DNA from: Leucobacter weissii
GTDB lineage: Bacteria; Actinomycetota; Actinomycetes; Actinomycetales; Microbacteriaceae
Assembly: GCF_017565745.1 (NCBI RefSeq)
Contig: NZ_JAGDYM010000002.1
Location: 1 to 64,000, forward strand
Direction: 5' to 3'
DNA length: 64,000 nucleotides
How positions within the stretch are numbered: the first letter of the stretch is position 1; each line of letters begins with the position of its first letter. Below, piece by piece: positions 45,229 to 54,637 of the stretch. The translations under genes and the position numbers were made by a program. Below the pieces are notes generated by a model that ran no database searches, was not told the origin of the DNA, and worked only from the letters and a program-made list of their open reading frames with translations.

Positions 45229-45905
45229 CCCGTTCCTCCCTCCTTCCCTCCTTCCCTTCCCTTCCCTTCCCTTCCCTTCCCTTCCCTTCCCTTCCCTCTC
45301 TCCCCATCCCGGCCGCTCCCTGTCCGCCCGCCTCTACTCCTGCCCCTCCTATCCGCCCTTCTTCCTCCTGACCCGCCCGCCCCTCTCCCCGCGCCCTTTC
45401 CGCTGCGATTGGTCCCGAAGTGCCCCTTCGCGAGTGGTGAAAGGGCACTTCGGGGCCAACGGGACGCGGAAAGGCAGGGGAATGAGGATGAGAGTCGCGG
45501 TGAGGGCGGGTCAGGAAGGAGAGGAATCTCCGGGAAGGAGCGGCGCGGGAGCGGAGAAGGGAGGAGCACGCGAGGAGCGCGAGAGCGGAGGCGGGAGGAG
45601 CGCGGGAGCGGAGATGGGAGCAGATGCGAGAGCAGCGGAGGAGCGGAGAAGGGAGGAGCAGCGAGGAGCGCGGGAGCGGAGGCCGGAGGAGGGCAGGGGC
45701 GGAGACGGGATGCGGCCTCGGAGCGGTGCAGACGAGGATCGTAGGAGGAGTACGGGAGGAGCGGGGGACCAGAGACCGGAGCAGCGAGGGAGCGGAGACC
45801 GGAGGAGCACGAGAGGAACGCGGGGACGGAGACCGGAGGAGCACGGGAGCGGAGGCGGGAGGAACGCGGGGGCGGAGACGGGAGCGGGGCGTGAGAGGAG
45901 GATAG
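45229..45905. repeat. Low-complexity pyrimidine-then-purine tract
   Basis: After the exporter gene about 180 bp are almost pure C/T on the plus strand, including a run of CTTCC pentamers at about 45251-45298. From about 45480 to 45905 the composition switches to almost pure A/G with imperfect repeats such as GGAGCGCGGGAGCGGAG. Between them (45410-45426 and 45442-45459) lies a 17-bp inverted repeat with one mismatch that looks like a terminator. Open frames crossing this region are compositional and not accepted as genes. Confidence 0.8.
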
Positions 45906-45914
45906 GCTGGGCGG

Positions 45915-46226
45915 GTGCCGAAACCCGTCTCCCTGCGGCTCCTGACGAAGCCGGGCTGCCATCTCTGCGACGAGGCGCGCGGCGTGGTCGAGCGCGTGTG
46001 CGCGGAGGCGCTCGCGGACGGCATCGAGACCGTGCTCGACGAGCGGGACATCCTGAGCGATCCCGCGCTGGCCCGGCGCCACTCCGAGGACATCCCGGTC
46101 CTGTTCATCGGCGAGAAGCGGCACGCCGTCTGGCGGGTGGATCCGGAGCGGCTCCGCGCCGCCCTCGACCGGGCCGCTCGACGACGACCCCTCTCAAGAC
46201 GACCCGGCAATGGAGGATCCCCATGA
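45915..46226 (+). CDS. Glutaredoxin-like family protein (DUF836 type)
   Basis: A 103-aa thioredoxin-fold protein with the redox motif CHLC (residues 15-18) and the cis-Pro in DIPVLFIGEKRHAVWRVD. Such proteins are small thiol-disulphide oxidoreductases; the partner is unknown. The GTG start lies 6 nt after TAGGCT (leaderless). Its stop overlaps the next gene by 4 nt. The C-terminal Arg-rich tail is unusual but may be disordered. Confidence 0.85.
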   Translation: MPKPVSLRLLTKPGCHLCDEARGVVERVCAEALADGIETVLDERDILSDPALARRHSEDIPVLFIGEKRHAVWRVDPERLRAALDRAARRRPLSRRPGNGGSP

Positions 46227-46525
46227 CCCTGCGACACATCGTGACCTGGCGGTTGAGCGGTGCCGACCGCGCGCAGCGCGACGCCCAGGCCGCGGAGATC
46301 GCCGCCGCGCTGACGCCGCTCGCCGAGACCGTGGCGAGCGTGCGCGCGCTCGCCGTGCACCGCAACGAGCTCTTCGACGGCGACAACTGGGACGTCACGC
46401 TGATCGCCGACTTCGACGACGCCGACGGCCTCGCCGCCTACGCCTCGCACCCGGAGCACGTCGCGGCCGGGGCCGTGGTCAAACGCCACGCGACCGACCG
46501 GGTCGCCACCGACTTCACTCTCTAG
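46223..46525 (+). CDS. Dabb family protein (stress-responsive alpha/beta barrel)
   Basis: A 100-aa protein matching the dimeric alpha/beta barrel Dabb domain: LRHIVTWRL at the start, VHRNELFDGDNWDVTLIADF, DADGLAAYASHPEHVAAG and VVKRHATDRVATDF. GGAGG lies 7 nt before the ATG. Function of the bacterial members is mostly unknown. It is coupled to the glutaredoxin-like gene by 4 nt overlap. Confidence 0.85.
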   Translation: MTLRHIVTWRLSGADRAQRDAQAAEIAAALTPLAETVASVRALAVHRNELFDGDNWDVTLIADFDDADGLAAYASHPEHVAAGAVVKRHATDRVATDFTL

Positions 46526-46693
46526 ATCCGCGCCGGCCCCGGAACCGGGGTCGCGTCGGCACCGTATCCGAGCCCGGTCGCGCACCGCGGTGCCCCGATC
46601 CGGGCCAACCGCCCGCCTTCGTGACGCGGTGTGACCGGACCCCGTGCGCCGCTCCGGTCTATCTGCGTAGGGTGGGGGCGAGGAGGACCGCGG

Positions 46694-48049
46694 ATGACAT
46701 CGCTGCTCGAGGAGGAGGCGCTCGAGTTCGTGCGCGAACTCATCCGGATCGAGAGCGTCAACACGGGCGACCCGGCGACCATCGGCGATGGCGAGACCCG
46801 GGCGGTCCGCTTCATCCAGGAGCGTCTCCGGGAGGTCGGCATCGCGTCGGAGCTGATCGAGCCGCGTCCGGGCCGGGGCTCGCTCGTCGCGCGCATCCCG
46901 GGATCGGATCCGGGCGCCGGCGCGCTGCTCGTGCACGCCCATGTGGACGTCGTGCCGGTCGAGGAGCGCGACTGGACCCGCCCGCCGTTCGCCGCCGAGA
47001 TCCATGACGGCTACCTCTACGGCCGCGGCGCCGTCGACATGAAGAACTACGCCGGCACCGTGCTGGCGGTCGCGCGCCATCTCGCGCGCGAGCGCATCGC
47101 GCCGCGCCGCGACCTGGTGCTGGCCTTCCTCGCCGACGAGGAGGCGGGCGGCCTCTGGGGCGCGGGCTGGCTGGTCGACCGCCGACCGGAGCTGTTCGCC
47201 GGCGTCACCGAGGCGATCAGCGAGGTCGGCGGCTTCTCGGTGCCGCTGGACGGCGATGGGCGTCGCGACGAGGACGGCGACGAGGCGCCCGGTGCCGATC
47301 CTCGCCGCGCCTACCTGGTGGCGACGAGCGAGAAGGGCGTGGCCTGGGCGACGCTGACCGCGCGGGGGCGTGCGGGGCACGGCTCGCGGCCCACCGAGGA
47401 CAACGCGGTGGTGCGCCTGGCCGGTGCGGTGCGGCGGATCGGCGAGCACCGCTTCCCGATCGTGCGCTCGCCGGCGGTGACGCGCTTCGTGGAGGCGTTC
47501 GCGCGGGCCCGCGGCCTGCGGTTCTCCGATGAGACGATCGAGGCGGATCTGGCGTCGCTCGGCTTCGTGGGCGAGATCATCGGCGCGAGCCTGCGGAACA
47601 CCGCCACCCCCACCGTGCTCTCCGCGGGAGGCAAGACCAACATCATTCCCGGCGAGGCGACGGCGCGGCTCGACATCCGGGTGCTGCCCGGCCAGGACGC
47701 GCCGTTGCGCGAGACGCTCGCCGCGCTCGCCGGTCCCGGCGTCGAGGTGCGCGAGGGGCGGTGGTGGTCGGCGACCGAGGCCCCGGTCGACGCCCCGCTC
47801 CTCGATGTGCTGGGCCGCGCGGTCGCGGCGGAGGATCCCGACGGCCTCGTCGTGCCGTACCTGCTGCCGGCGAGCACCGACAACAAGCACTTCGCGCGTC
47901 TCGGGATCGCGGGCTACGGCTTCGTGCCGCTGCGCGTGCCGCACGACTTCGACGTGCTCGGGCAGTTCCACGCGGCCGACGAGCGGGTCCCGGTCGACGC
48001 GCTGCGCTTCTCGGCGCGCGTCACGGCCCAGATCCTGCGCAAAGCGTAA
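46694..48049 (+). CDS. M20/M25/M40 family metallohydrolase
   Basis: A 451-aa zinc-dependent amidohydrolase or peptidase. Metal-binding motifs are LLVHAHVDVVP, GRGAVDMKNY and the catalytic FLADEEAGG; the lid domain contains HGSRPTEDNAVVRL and the closing His lies in DFDVLGQFHAADERV. AGGAGG lies 7 nt before the ATG. The substrate could be a peptide or an N-acyl amino acid. Confidence 0.9.
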   Translation: MTSLLEEEALEFVRELIRIESVNTGDPATIGDGETRAVRFIQERLREVGIASELIEPRPGRGSLVARIPGSDPGAGALLVHAHVDVVPVEERDWTRPPFAAEIHDGYLYGRGAVDMKNYAGTVLAVARHLARERIAPRRDLVLAFLADEEAGGLWGAGWLVDRRPELFAGVTEAISEVGGFSVPLDGDGRRDEDGDEAPGADPRRAYLVATSEKGVAWATLTARGRAGHGSRPTEDNAVVRLAGAVRRIGEHRFPIVRSPAVTRFVEAFARARGLRFSDETIEADLASLGFVGEIIGASLRNTATPTVLSAGGKTNIIPGEATARLDIRVLPGQDAPLRETLAALAGPGVEVREGRWWSATEAPVDAPLLDVLGRAVAAEDPDGLVVPYLLPASTDNKHFARLGIAGYGFVPLRVPHDFDVLGQFHAADERVPVDALRFSARVTAQILRKA

Positions 48050-48060
48050 GAGGTTTCGGT

Positions 48061-48153
48061 CCCTGAGCTTGTCGAAGAGCCCGACACCATGAGCCGGATG
48101 CTTCGGTCTCTGAGCCCTTCGACAAGCTCAGGAACCCTTGTCGAAGGGCTCAG
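48061..48153. repeat. Palindromic repeat, TGAGC-CTTCGACAAG type
   Basis: Three related copies of the motif CTGAGC..TTCGACAAG occur: at 48063-48077 as a half site, and as a perfect 17-bp inverted repeat at 48110-48126 and 48137-48153 with a 10-nt loop. It lies between convergent genes. This motif belongs to a family of palindromic repeats common in high-GC genomes and may serve as a terminator. Confidence 0.8.
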
Positions 48154-48180
48154 CAACCGGCCACCTATCCGCGGACTCTT

Positions 48181-49524
48181 TCAGGGGAGCAACCGCGTTG
48201 GTCCCCTGAACAGGTACGTGACCTCCCGGATCGACGACTGCTTCAGCAACAGCATGAGCACGCGGCCCAGCCCCATCCCGAACCCGCCGTGCGGCGGAAC
48301 GCCGTAGCGGAAGAAGTCGAGGTAGAAGCCGAGTTCCGCCGGCTCCAGGCCCTTCTCGCGAGCCTGCGCCTCGAGCACATCCACCCGGTGCTCGCGCTGC
48401 GCTCCCGTCGAGATCTCGACGCCCCGGTAGATGAGGTCGTAGCTCTTGGTCAGCGCCGGGTCGCCCTCGTGCCGCATGTGGTAGAACGGGCGGATCGAGG
48501 CGTCGTAGTCGGTGAGGAACACGAAGTCGTGGCTCAGCTCCTCGTCGACGTACGCCGCGATTCGACGCTCGCCCTCGGGATCCATGTCGGCGTCGGCGCG
48601 AGGCACCTCGTAGCCGCGATCCTTGACGATCTGCTTCGCCTCGGCCAGGGGGATGCGCGGGAACGGACGGGTCGGCACCTCGACCTCGAGGCCGAAGAGC
48701 TTCTGGATCGCCTCGCCGTGCTGCTCCTTGACTGCGGTGAGGCCGGCGACGATCAGTTCCTCGTGCAGCGCCATCACGTCTTCGTGCGAGTCGATCCAGC
48801 TGAACTCGGTGTCGACCGAGGTGAACTCGGTGGCGTGCCGCGAGGTGAAGGACGGGTCGGCGCGGAACGCCGGGGCGATCTCGAAGACGCCGCCGAAGCC
48901 GGCCGACTGCGCCATCTGCTTGTAGAACTGGGGGCTCTGCGCGAGGTAGGCGGTGCCCTCGAAGTAGTCGACCTCGAACAGTTCGGCGCGCGACTCCGAC
49001 GCCGAGGCCATGAGCTTGGGGGTGTGGATCTCGATGAAGTCGCGGTCGATCCACACCTGCCGCAGCGCGTGCTCGAAGGTGGTCTGCACGCGGAACACGA
49101 GGTTCTGCTCGGGGCGGCGCAGGTCGAGGAAGCGCCAGTCGAGGCGCACGTCGATGCCGGAGTCGTTGGCGACGGGGTTGTCGGGCAGCGCGCTCGTGAC
49201 GACCTCGAGCCGGTCGATCTGGATCTCGACCCCGCCGAGCTTGACCCGCTCGTTGTGCTGCAGCTCTCCGGTCACCGTGACGAAGGTGCCGAGCGTGAGC
49301 TCGGCGATCGCGGAGGTGCGCTCGAGCAGGATCTCGCTGCGCGGGTTGTCGGCGTCGGGCTCGCGCAGCACGCCGCCGTTCACCAGTTGCACGGCCCCGC
49401 TCTCGTCGCGCAGCACGACGAACTGCACGAACTTCTGGTCGCGAACCTTCTCGACCCATCCGGCGACGCGCACCGGGCCGTCTTCGCGGGCGGCGAGATC
49501 CTTGATCAACACACGTTCAGTCAC
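48181..49524 (-). CDS. aspS: Aspartate-tRNA ligase, archaeal-type
   Basis: Charges tRNA with aspartate. The 447-aa length and sequence match the archaeal/eukaryotic class IIb enzyme, lacking the GAD insertion of the usual 590-aa bacterial AspRS. The anticodon-binding OB domain occupies about 1-105. Class II motifs are: motif 2 FEIAPAFRADPSFTSRHATEF and motif 3 GFGMGLGRVLMLLL. Some enzymes of this type also charge tRNA-Asn; which applies here is open. The GTG start lies 6 nt after TAGACT (leaderless). Confidence 0.93.
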   Translation of the reverse strand: MTERVLIKDLAAREDGPVRVAGWVEKVRDQKFVQFVVLRDESGAVQLVNGGVLREPDADNPRSEILLERTSAIAELTLGTFVTVTGELQHNERVKLGGVEIQIDRLEVVTSALPDNPVANDSGIDVRLDWRFLDLRRPEQNLVFRVQTTFEHALRQVWIDRDFIEIHTPKLMASASESRAELFEVDYFEGTAYLAQSPQFYKQMAQSAGFGGVFEIAPAFRADPSFTSRHATEFTSVDTEFSWIDSHEDVMALHEELIVAGLTAVKEQHGEAIQKLFGLEVEVPTRPFPRIPLAEAKQIVKDRGYEVPRADADMDPEGERRIAAYVDEELSHDFVFLTDYDASIRPFYHMRHEGDPALTKSYDLIYRGVEISTGAQREHRVDVLEAQAREKGLEPAELGFYLDFFRYGVPPHGGFGMGLGRVLMLLLKQSSIREVTYLFRGPTRLLP

Positions 49525-49609
49525 CCCGCCAGTCTAGTAGTGCGGCGCGCCTCATGAGCGACCGTGAGACGGGGTCGCGGTGCCGGGGCGCCCCCGGCAC
49601 CGCGACGCG

Positions 49610-50644
49610 TCAGCCCGCCCGGGAGCCCTCCTGATCCCAGGCCGCACGAGCGACGGGACCGATGAGCAGTTCGAGCGAACGCAGGGTGTCCTGGTGCGGC
49701 GGATCGATCAGCTGCACCTGCGCCGCGAGTTCGGTGGAGCGCGCCAGAGCGGTGTCGGCCAGCAACTGCTCGGCGACCTCGTCCGGCGTGCCGATGACGG
49801 CGTGCCCCTCCTTCCAGATCCGTTCGCGCGTCAGCTCGGTGCCCTCGGGCACGAACTCCTTGCCGCCGGCCCAGCGCGCGAGCGCCCGGTGCGAGGACTC
49901 CACGAGCCGTTCCCGATGCTCCTCCTCGAAGACCAGCACCGTGCGAGAGACCGCGATGTCCGGTTCGGCGTCGTGCCCGGTGCGCGAGCGGTACTCGGCG
50001 AGTCCCTCTTCGTAGGCGTCGATGATCGGGTTCTGGTAGTCGGCGAGCGTGCGCAGATCATCGGCGGAGCTGCGCGGCTGCCAGCAGGAGAGGAAGAGCC
50101 CGTCGCCATCGGAGCCGGCCCGGAAGCTGCTCGCGGGGTCGAGGCAGGCGCGGGACATCCGCCGCGTCAGCTCGCGCCCGGGCGGGAACATCCGCTGTCC
50201 CCGGCTGCCCAGCGCCTCCCCGCGCAGCGCCTCGCGGAAGCGCTGCAGCGAACGGGCCCCGATGGCCTTGCGATCATCGAACGAGAGCCCGAACGGCTCC
50301 AGGCTGACGACGGTCCCGCCCATCGAGTATCCGATGCGCAGCCGGTCGCCCGAGAGGTGGTTGACCACCGAGGCGTCCTCCGCCGCCCGGATCGGATTCT
50401 CGTGCGAGAGCGTGATCACGCTCGTGCCGAGCCGGATCCGGCCGGTCAGCTGCGTGGCCGCGGAGAGCAGGATCAGCGGCGAGGGCAGGCCGCCCCCGCT
50501 GTCGCCGCTGAAATGGATCGACGACACCCAGGCCGTGTCGAAGCCCAGTTCATCGGCGCGCACGATCTCGCGCAGCGTGTGCCCGTAGCGCTCCGCGGGC
50601 GGCAGGAACTGATCCTGCACCTGCGAGAAGAAGCTGATCCTCAT
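49610..50644 (-). CDS. LLM class flavin-dependent oxidoreductase
   Basis: A 344-aa luciferase-like monooxygenase. N-terminal MRISFFSQVQDQFLPPAERYGH is followed by LGFDTAWVSSIHFSGD, ILLSAATQLTGRIRLGTSVITLSHENPIRAAEDASVV and RLRIGYSMGG. It is the last gene of the third ABC operon, 22 nt after the binding-protein gene. Its SIHFSGD segment occupies the place of the EHH motif of the 6-kb enzyme, so they are not recent duplicates. Confidence 0.88.
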   Translation of the reverse strand: MRISFFSQVQDQFLPPAERYGHTLREIVRADELGFDTAWVSSIHFSGDSGGGLPSPLILLSAATQLTGRIRLGTSVITLSHENPIRAAEDASVVNHLSGDRLRIGYSMGGTVVSLEPFGLSFDDRKAIGARSLQRFREALRGEALGSRGQRMFPPGRELTRRMSRACLDPASSFRAGSDGDGLFLSCWQPRSSADDLRTLADYQNPIIDAYEEGLAEYRSRTGHDAEPDIAVSRTVLVFEEEHRERLVESSHRALARWAGGKEFVPEGTELTRERIWKEGHAVIGTPDEVAEQLLADTALARSTELAAQVQLIDPPHQDTLRSLELLIGPVARAAWDQEGSRAG

Positions 50645-50666
50645 CGAGTTCCTCCGTTCGCCGGGG

Positions 50667-52286
50667 TCAGGCCGTGGCGGCGTAGAACAGCGGCCGGGAC
50701 TCGGCGTTGTAGATGATCCCGCTGACGCCTTCGCGCAGTCCGTACACCTGCGGGACCGCGGTGAGCGGGAGCAGCAGGTTCTCGTCGACGATGAGGCGCT
50801 GGGCCTCCTCCAGGGTCGCCGTGCGCTCCGCCTCGACGCTCTGCCCGCGCTGTTCGTTGAGCAGGGCGTAGAGCTCGTTGCCCGGCTGCAGGCCGAACGA
50901 GTTCGATGCGCCGGGCTCGCCCGCCTCCGAACCCGAGACCTTGCCGTAGAGCACGTTGCCGTCGAGATCGGTCGTGTTCGACATGAGCGCCTGGAAGCCG
51001 CCGTTCTGGAGGACGTCGCCCACCTCGCCGGTCGCGATGAGGTCGACCACCTCGAGGCCGACGCCGATCTCGGCGAACTGGCTCTGGACCAGCTGGACCA
51101 GGGCGTTCGTGTAGCTGTAGGGGCTGACCGTGTCGAGCGTGAGCTGGAGCGGGGTCCCGTCCTTCTCCCGCACGCCGTCCGCGGTCTCGGTCCAGCCCGC
51201 CTCATCGAGCACCGACTTGGCCCGCGCGACGTCCGCCGTGAACTCCTCCTCGAACGGGACGTACTGCACCAGGCTCTCGGTGAGCAGCCCGTAGGCCGGG
51301 GCGACGGCGCCGTTGAAGATGCCCTCGGAGATCGTCGTGCGGTCGATGGCGAGGTTCAGCGCCTCGCGGACCGCGGGATCCTGCAGCACGGGGTCGTCGG
51401 TGTTGAGCGCGATCGAGGTGGGGATGCCCGGCACGGTCGCGATCTCGATGCTGCCGCCGGCGCTCTCCACCGTCGTGGCGTCGTCCACGGTGAGACCTTG
51501 GGCGATGTCCGCCTGTCCGGCGCTCAGGGACTGCGCCCGGGTCGACGAGTCGCTCACGAACTCGAAGCGCAGCTCCTTGATCGCGGCGGCCCCGGTGCGA
51601 CCGGCCCACTCCGGCGCCCAGTCGTAGTCGTCGCGCGCCGCCAGCTCGACGAACTGGTTCGCCGCGTAGTCGTCGATCACGAAGGGGCCGGTGCCCACGA
51701 CGCCCTCGCTGCTGCGCTCCTCGGGCGCCAGCTCCCAGGTCTGCGGCGAGAGGATCCCGAGATAGGTGCTGGCCGTGTAGGTCAGGAAGGGGGCGTTCGG
51801 CTCGGAGAAGGTCAGCTGCACCTCCTGCGGCCCGGTGGCCTCGACGCTCTCGAGGCCGGCCAGGTAGTTCGCCCGAACCGCGGCGGCCCCGAGCTCGAGG
51901 GCGCCCTCGAAGTTGCGCTTCACGGCTTCGGCGTCGAGCGCCTCGCCGTCGCTGAAGGTGACGCCCTCGCGGAGCTGGAAGGTGAACACCCGGCTGTCGT
52001 CGCTGACCTCCCACGCCGTGGCGAGGGAGGGCTCGAGCTCTCGGGACTCCGGGTTGAGGTAGGTGAGGGAGTCGACCACGTTGGCCAGGTAGGCGATCGA
52101 GGCGGGCTGATCCGTCTGGTAGGGGTCCAGGGGAGCGCCCTCGACCAGCTCGACCTGCACGGTGACCGACTCGGCGGTCTCACCGGTCCCCTCGGCACCG
52201 GGATCCCCTCCGGTGCAGGCGGTGAGCGCGAGCAACACGGAGAGCGCTCCGGCGGTGAGCGCGGAGCGACGGATGGTTCTAGACAC
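50667..52286 (-). CDS. ABC transporter substrate-binding lipoprotein (SBP_bac_5)
   Basis: A 539-aa solute-binding protein with signal peptide and lipobox LALTAC. The mature part has VFTFQLREGVTFSDGEALDAEAVKRNFEGAL and LQDPAVREALNLAIDRTTIS, typical of the family. Unlike in the other two operons, its gene follows the ATPase gene, with an 8-nt overlap, instead of leading the operon. Confidence 0.92.
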   Translation of the reverse strand: MSRTIRRSALTAGALSVLLALTACTGGDPGAEGTGETAESVTVQVELVEGAPLDPYQTDQPASIAYLANVVDSLTYLNPESRELEPSLATAWEVSDDSRVFTFQLREGVTFSDGEALDAEAVKRNFEGALELGAAAVRANYLAGLESVEATGPQEVQLTFSEPNAPFLTYTASTYLGILSPQTWELAPEERSSEGVVGTGPFVIDDYAANQFVELAARDDYDWAPEWAGRTGAAAIKELRFEFVSDSSTRAQSLSAGQADIAQGLTVDDATTVESAGGSIEIATVPGIPTSIALNTDDPVLQDPAVREALNLAIDRTTISEGIFNGAVAPAYGLLTESLVQYVPFEEEFTADVARAKSVLDEAGWTETADGVREKDGTPLQLTLDTVSPYSYTNALVQLVQSQFAEIGVGLEVVDLIATGEVGDVLQNGGFQALMSNTTDLDGNVLYGKVSGSEAGEPGASNSFGLQPGNELYALLNEQRGQSVEAERTATLEEAQRLIVDENLLLPLTAVPQVYGLREGVSGIIYNAESRPLFYAATA

Positions 52287-53793
52287 GGAAGTTCCTTTCG
52301 ATCGGGTGGGAGTCGCCCGCCTCTGCGGATGAGAGGCGGAGGCAGTGGTCGAGATAGGCGGCGATCTCCTGCTCGCGGTGGGTGATCAGGAGGAAGGCTG
52401 AGCCGCGCGTCCGAGCGTGTTCGCGGAGCATCTCGAGAACACGCCGACGGTTGCGGTCGTCGAGGCCCGAGAGCGACTCGTCGAGGACGGTCAGCGGTGC
52501 GCCGAAGAGCAGGGCCCGCGCGATGGACACGCGTTGCAGTTGCCCCCCCGAGAGCTGCGCGGCCCGAAGGCCGGCGAGCGCCGGCCCCAGATCGAGTCGC
52601 GCCATGATCTCCTCGGGACGGGACCGCGCAGCGTCGGCGTCCTCGCCGCGGAGGCGCCGCCCGCGGCGCTCGGCCTCGCGCAGGATGTGCGACACGCGGG
52701 AGCGCGGGTCGACGCACGAGCGGGCGTCCTGGTGCACGTAGAAGCCGACCCGGCGGCGCTCCGGGCCGCGGGGCGGCACGCGCTCGGAGAACGAGGCCCC
52801 GGGATACGAGACGCTCCCCGAGTCGAACGATTCGAGACCGCACAGGATCCGGGCCAGCGTCGACTTCCCCGATCCGGAGGGGCCCGTGAGTCCGACGACC
52901 GTGCCGGGCTCGATACGCAGGTCGACGCCGTCGAGCACGCTGCCGCCGGAGGGGTAGGATTTCGCGACGCCGGTCGTCGCGACGGCCGGGACGACCGTGC
53001 CGGACTGGTCCGTCCGTCGGCTCGGCGGTTCGGGTGCGGCCGCCGGAGGGCGCGTCTCCGCGTCGTCGGCGTCCCGGCGCGGCGCGTAGGCGTCGAGCTC
53101 GAGCACGCGCGTCGTGATGGCGGCGAAGTCCTCCCGGTCGTGCGTGACCACCAGCAGCGCGGGCGAGAGCTGCTGCTGCAGCCGTTGAAAAGCCGAGAGC
53201 ACCAGTTCCCTCGCGGCTCCGTCGAGCGCGCTGGTCGGCTCGTCGGCCAGGATCACCTCGGGGGCGTGCACGAGCGCCTGCGCGATGAGCACGCGCTGCA
53301 GCTGTCCGCCCGACAGCTGCTGGGGCAGCGCGTCGAGGACGCGCTCGGGGTCGTCGAAGCGCAGCGAGCGGAGCGCCTCCGCGAGTCCGTCCCGCAGCTG
53401 CGCCGCCGGCGCCGAACCGCTGTCGCGGAGCAGCCGGGCGCTCTGCCGCCAGACGCTGAGGTTCGGGCTGAACGCCGTGAAGGGGTTCTGCGGGATCAGC
53501 ATGGTGCGTCGGCGCAGGGCGCGGAGTTCCCGAGCCTTCGCACGCGAGAGATCCGTGCCCAGCAGCTCGATCCTGCCGGTGGAGGCGAAGGCCGCCGGCA
53601 GCGCGCCCAGGGCGGCGCGGAGCAGCGTGCTCTTGCCCAGGCCGGACGGGCCCGTGATCGCCACGCACGCTCCCGAGTCCACGCGCAAGTCGAGGCCCGC
53701 GAAGAGGGTCTGCTCCGCCTCCGCCTCGCCCGCCCGACGGTGCCGCGTGAGCGCGTAGTCCTCGATCACGATCCGCGAGCCCGGTTCAGACAT
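52279..53793 (-). CDS. Fused dual ABC ATPase
   Basis: A 504-aa protein with two compact ATPase domains. The first (about 1-235) has GPSGLGKSTL, LSGGQLQRVL and VILADEPTSALD; the second (about 270-500) has GPSGSGKSTLA, LSGGQLQRVS and LTVLDESLSGLD. Both domains lack the C-terminal oligopeptide extension of DppD/DppF, so each is shorter than in the two other operons. It overlaps the permease gene before it by 8 nt. Confidence 0.9.
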   Translation of the reverse strand: MSEPGSRIVIEDYALTRHRRAGEAEAEQTLFAGLDLRVDSGACVAITGPSGLGKSTLLRAALGALPAAFASTGRIELLGTDLSRAKARELRALRRRTMLIPQNPFTAFSPNLSVWRQSARLLRDSGSAPAAQLRDGLAEALRSLRFDDPERVLDALPQQLSGGQLQRVLIAQALVHAPEVILADEPTSALDGAARELVLSAFQRLQQQLSPALLVVTHDREDFAAITTRVLELDAYAPRRDADDAETRPPAAAPEPPSRRTDQSGTVVPAVATTGVAKSYPSGGSVLDGVDLRIEPGTVVGLTGPSGSGKSTLARILCGLESFDSGSVSYPGASFSERVPPRGPERRRVGFYVHQDARSCVDPRSRVSHILREAERRGRRLRGEDADAARSRPEEIMARLDLGPALAGLRAAQLSGGQLQRVSIARALLFGAPLTVLDESLSGLDDRNRRRVLEMLREHARTRGSAFLLITHREQEIAAYLDHCLRLSSAEAGDSHPIERNFRV

Positions 53794-54637
53794 GCTGCCC
53801 CCGCTCCTCGAGCGACTGCCCCACGACCGCGAGGGCGACGAGGATCGCGCAGAGCACGGCTCCCGGCAGCGCCGAGATCCACCAGGCCTGGGTGATGTAC
53901 TGACGGCCCTCGGCGATGATCGAACCGATCTCCGGCGTCGGCAGCGGCGCCCCGAGGCCGAGGAAGCCGAGTGCGGCGAGGCCGAGCACCGCCTCGCCCA
54001 GCAGGGCCGGGGCGAGCGAGAGCGCGGGCCAGAGCGCGTTCGGCAGCACATGCCTGACCATGGTGCTGAGACGCGACGCGCCCATCTGACGATCGACGTC
54101 GACGTAGGCGGATCCGAGCACCTCGGGCACCGTGCGGTAGAGGACGTAGGCGATCCTCGGGGCGAGCGCGATCCCGACGGCGATCGACGCGTTGAGCGTG
54201 CCGAATCCGAGCGCGGCGACGATCACCATGGGCAGCACGATGCCCGGGATCGACTGCAGCACGTCGAGGCAGCGGAACACGACCGCGCGAACGGCGGCTC
54301 CGCCGAGCCCGGAGACGGTGCCCAGGGCGACGCCGAGAGCGTATCCGAGCAGCAGGGCGGCGGTCGAGCCCAGGAACGTCTCGCGCACGCCGAGGAGCGT
54401 TCGACTCAGCACGTCTCGGCCGAGGTAGTCGGTGCCGAACCAGTGCCCGCCGCCGGGCGGGAGGAACTTCTGCGTGAGGTCGACGGTGAGCGGATCCGCG
54501 AGCGGCACGCCGGGGAGCAGCATGCCGGAGAAGGAGACCCACACCAGATAGGCGAGCGCGACCACGAGGGCGAGCAGAGCGGTCTGCTGCGGCGCCCGGA
54601 TCGCCCGGGTCGCGGTCGTTCCGGCGGTGACGCTCAT
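53786..54637 (-). CDS. ABC transporter permease (DppC-like)
   Basis: A 283-aa permease: ALLALVVALAYLVWVSFSGM helix, GHWFGTDYLGRDVLSRTLLGVRETFLG, EAA loop VDVDRQMGASRLSTMVRHVLPNA and LAALGFLGLGAPLPTPEIGSII. It overlaps the DppB-like stop by 4 nt. Confidence 0.9.
   Translation of the reverse strand: MSVTAGTTATRAIRAPQQTALLALVVALAYLVWVSFSGMLLPGVPLADPLTVDLTQKFLPPGGGHWFGTDYLGRDVLSRTLLGVRETFLGSTAALLLGYALGVALGTVSGLGGAAVRAVVFRCLDVLQSIPGIVLPMVIVAALGFGTLNASIAVGIALAPRIAYVLYRTVPEVLGSAYVDVDRQMGASRLSTMVRHVLPNALWPALSLAPALLGEAVLGLAALGFLGLGAPLPTPEIGSIIAEGRQYITQAWWISALPGAVLCAILVALAVVGQSLEERGQHV

Noticed and set aside
44972-47971. 999-codon open frame on the minus strand
   Set aside because: It passes through the polypurine tract and three real genes on the other strand; its Ser/Pro/Arg repeats reflect base composition.
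48061-48153. Attachment site for an integrated element
   Set aside because: The repeats are the common palindromic TTCGACAAG family between convergent genes, with no integrase nearby.
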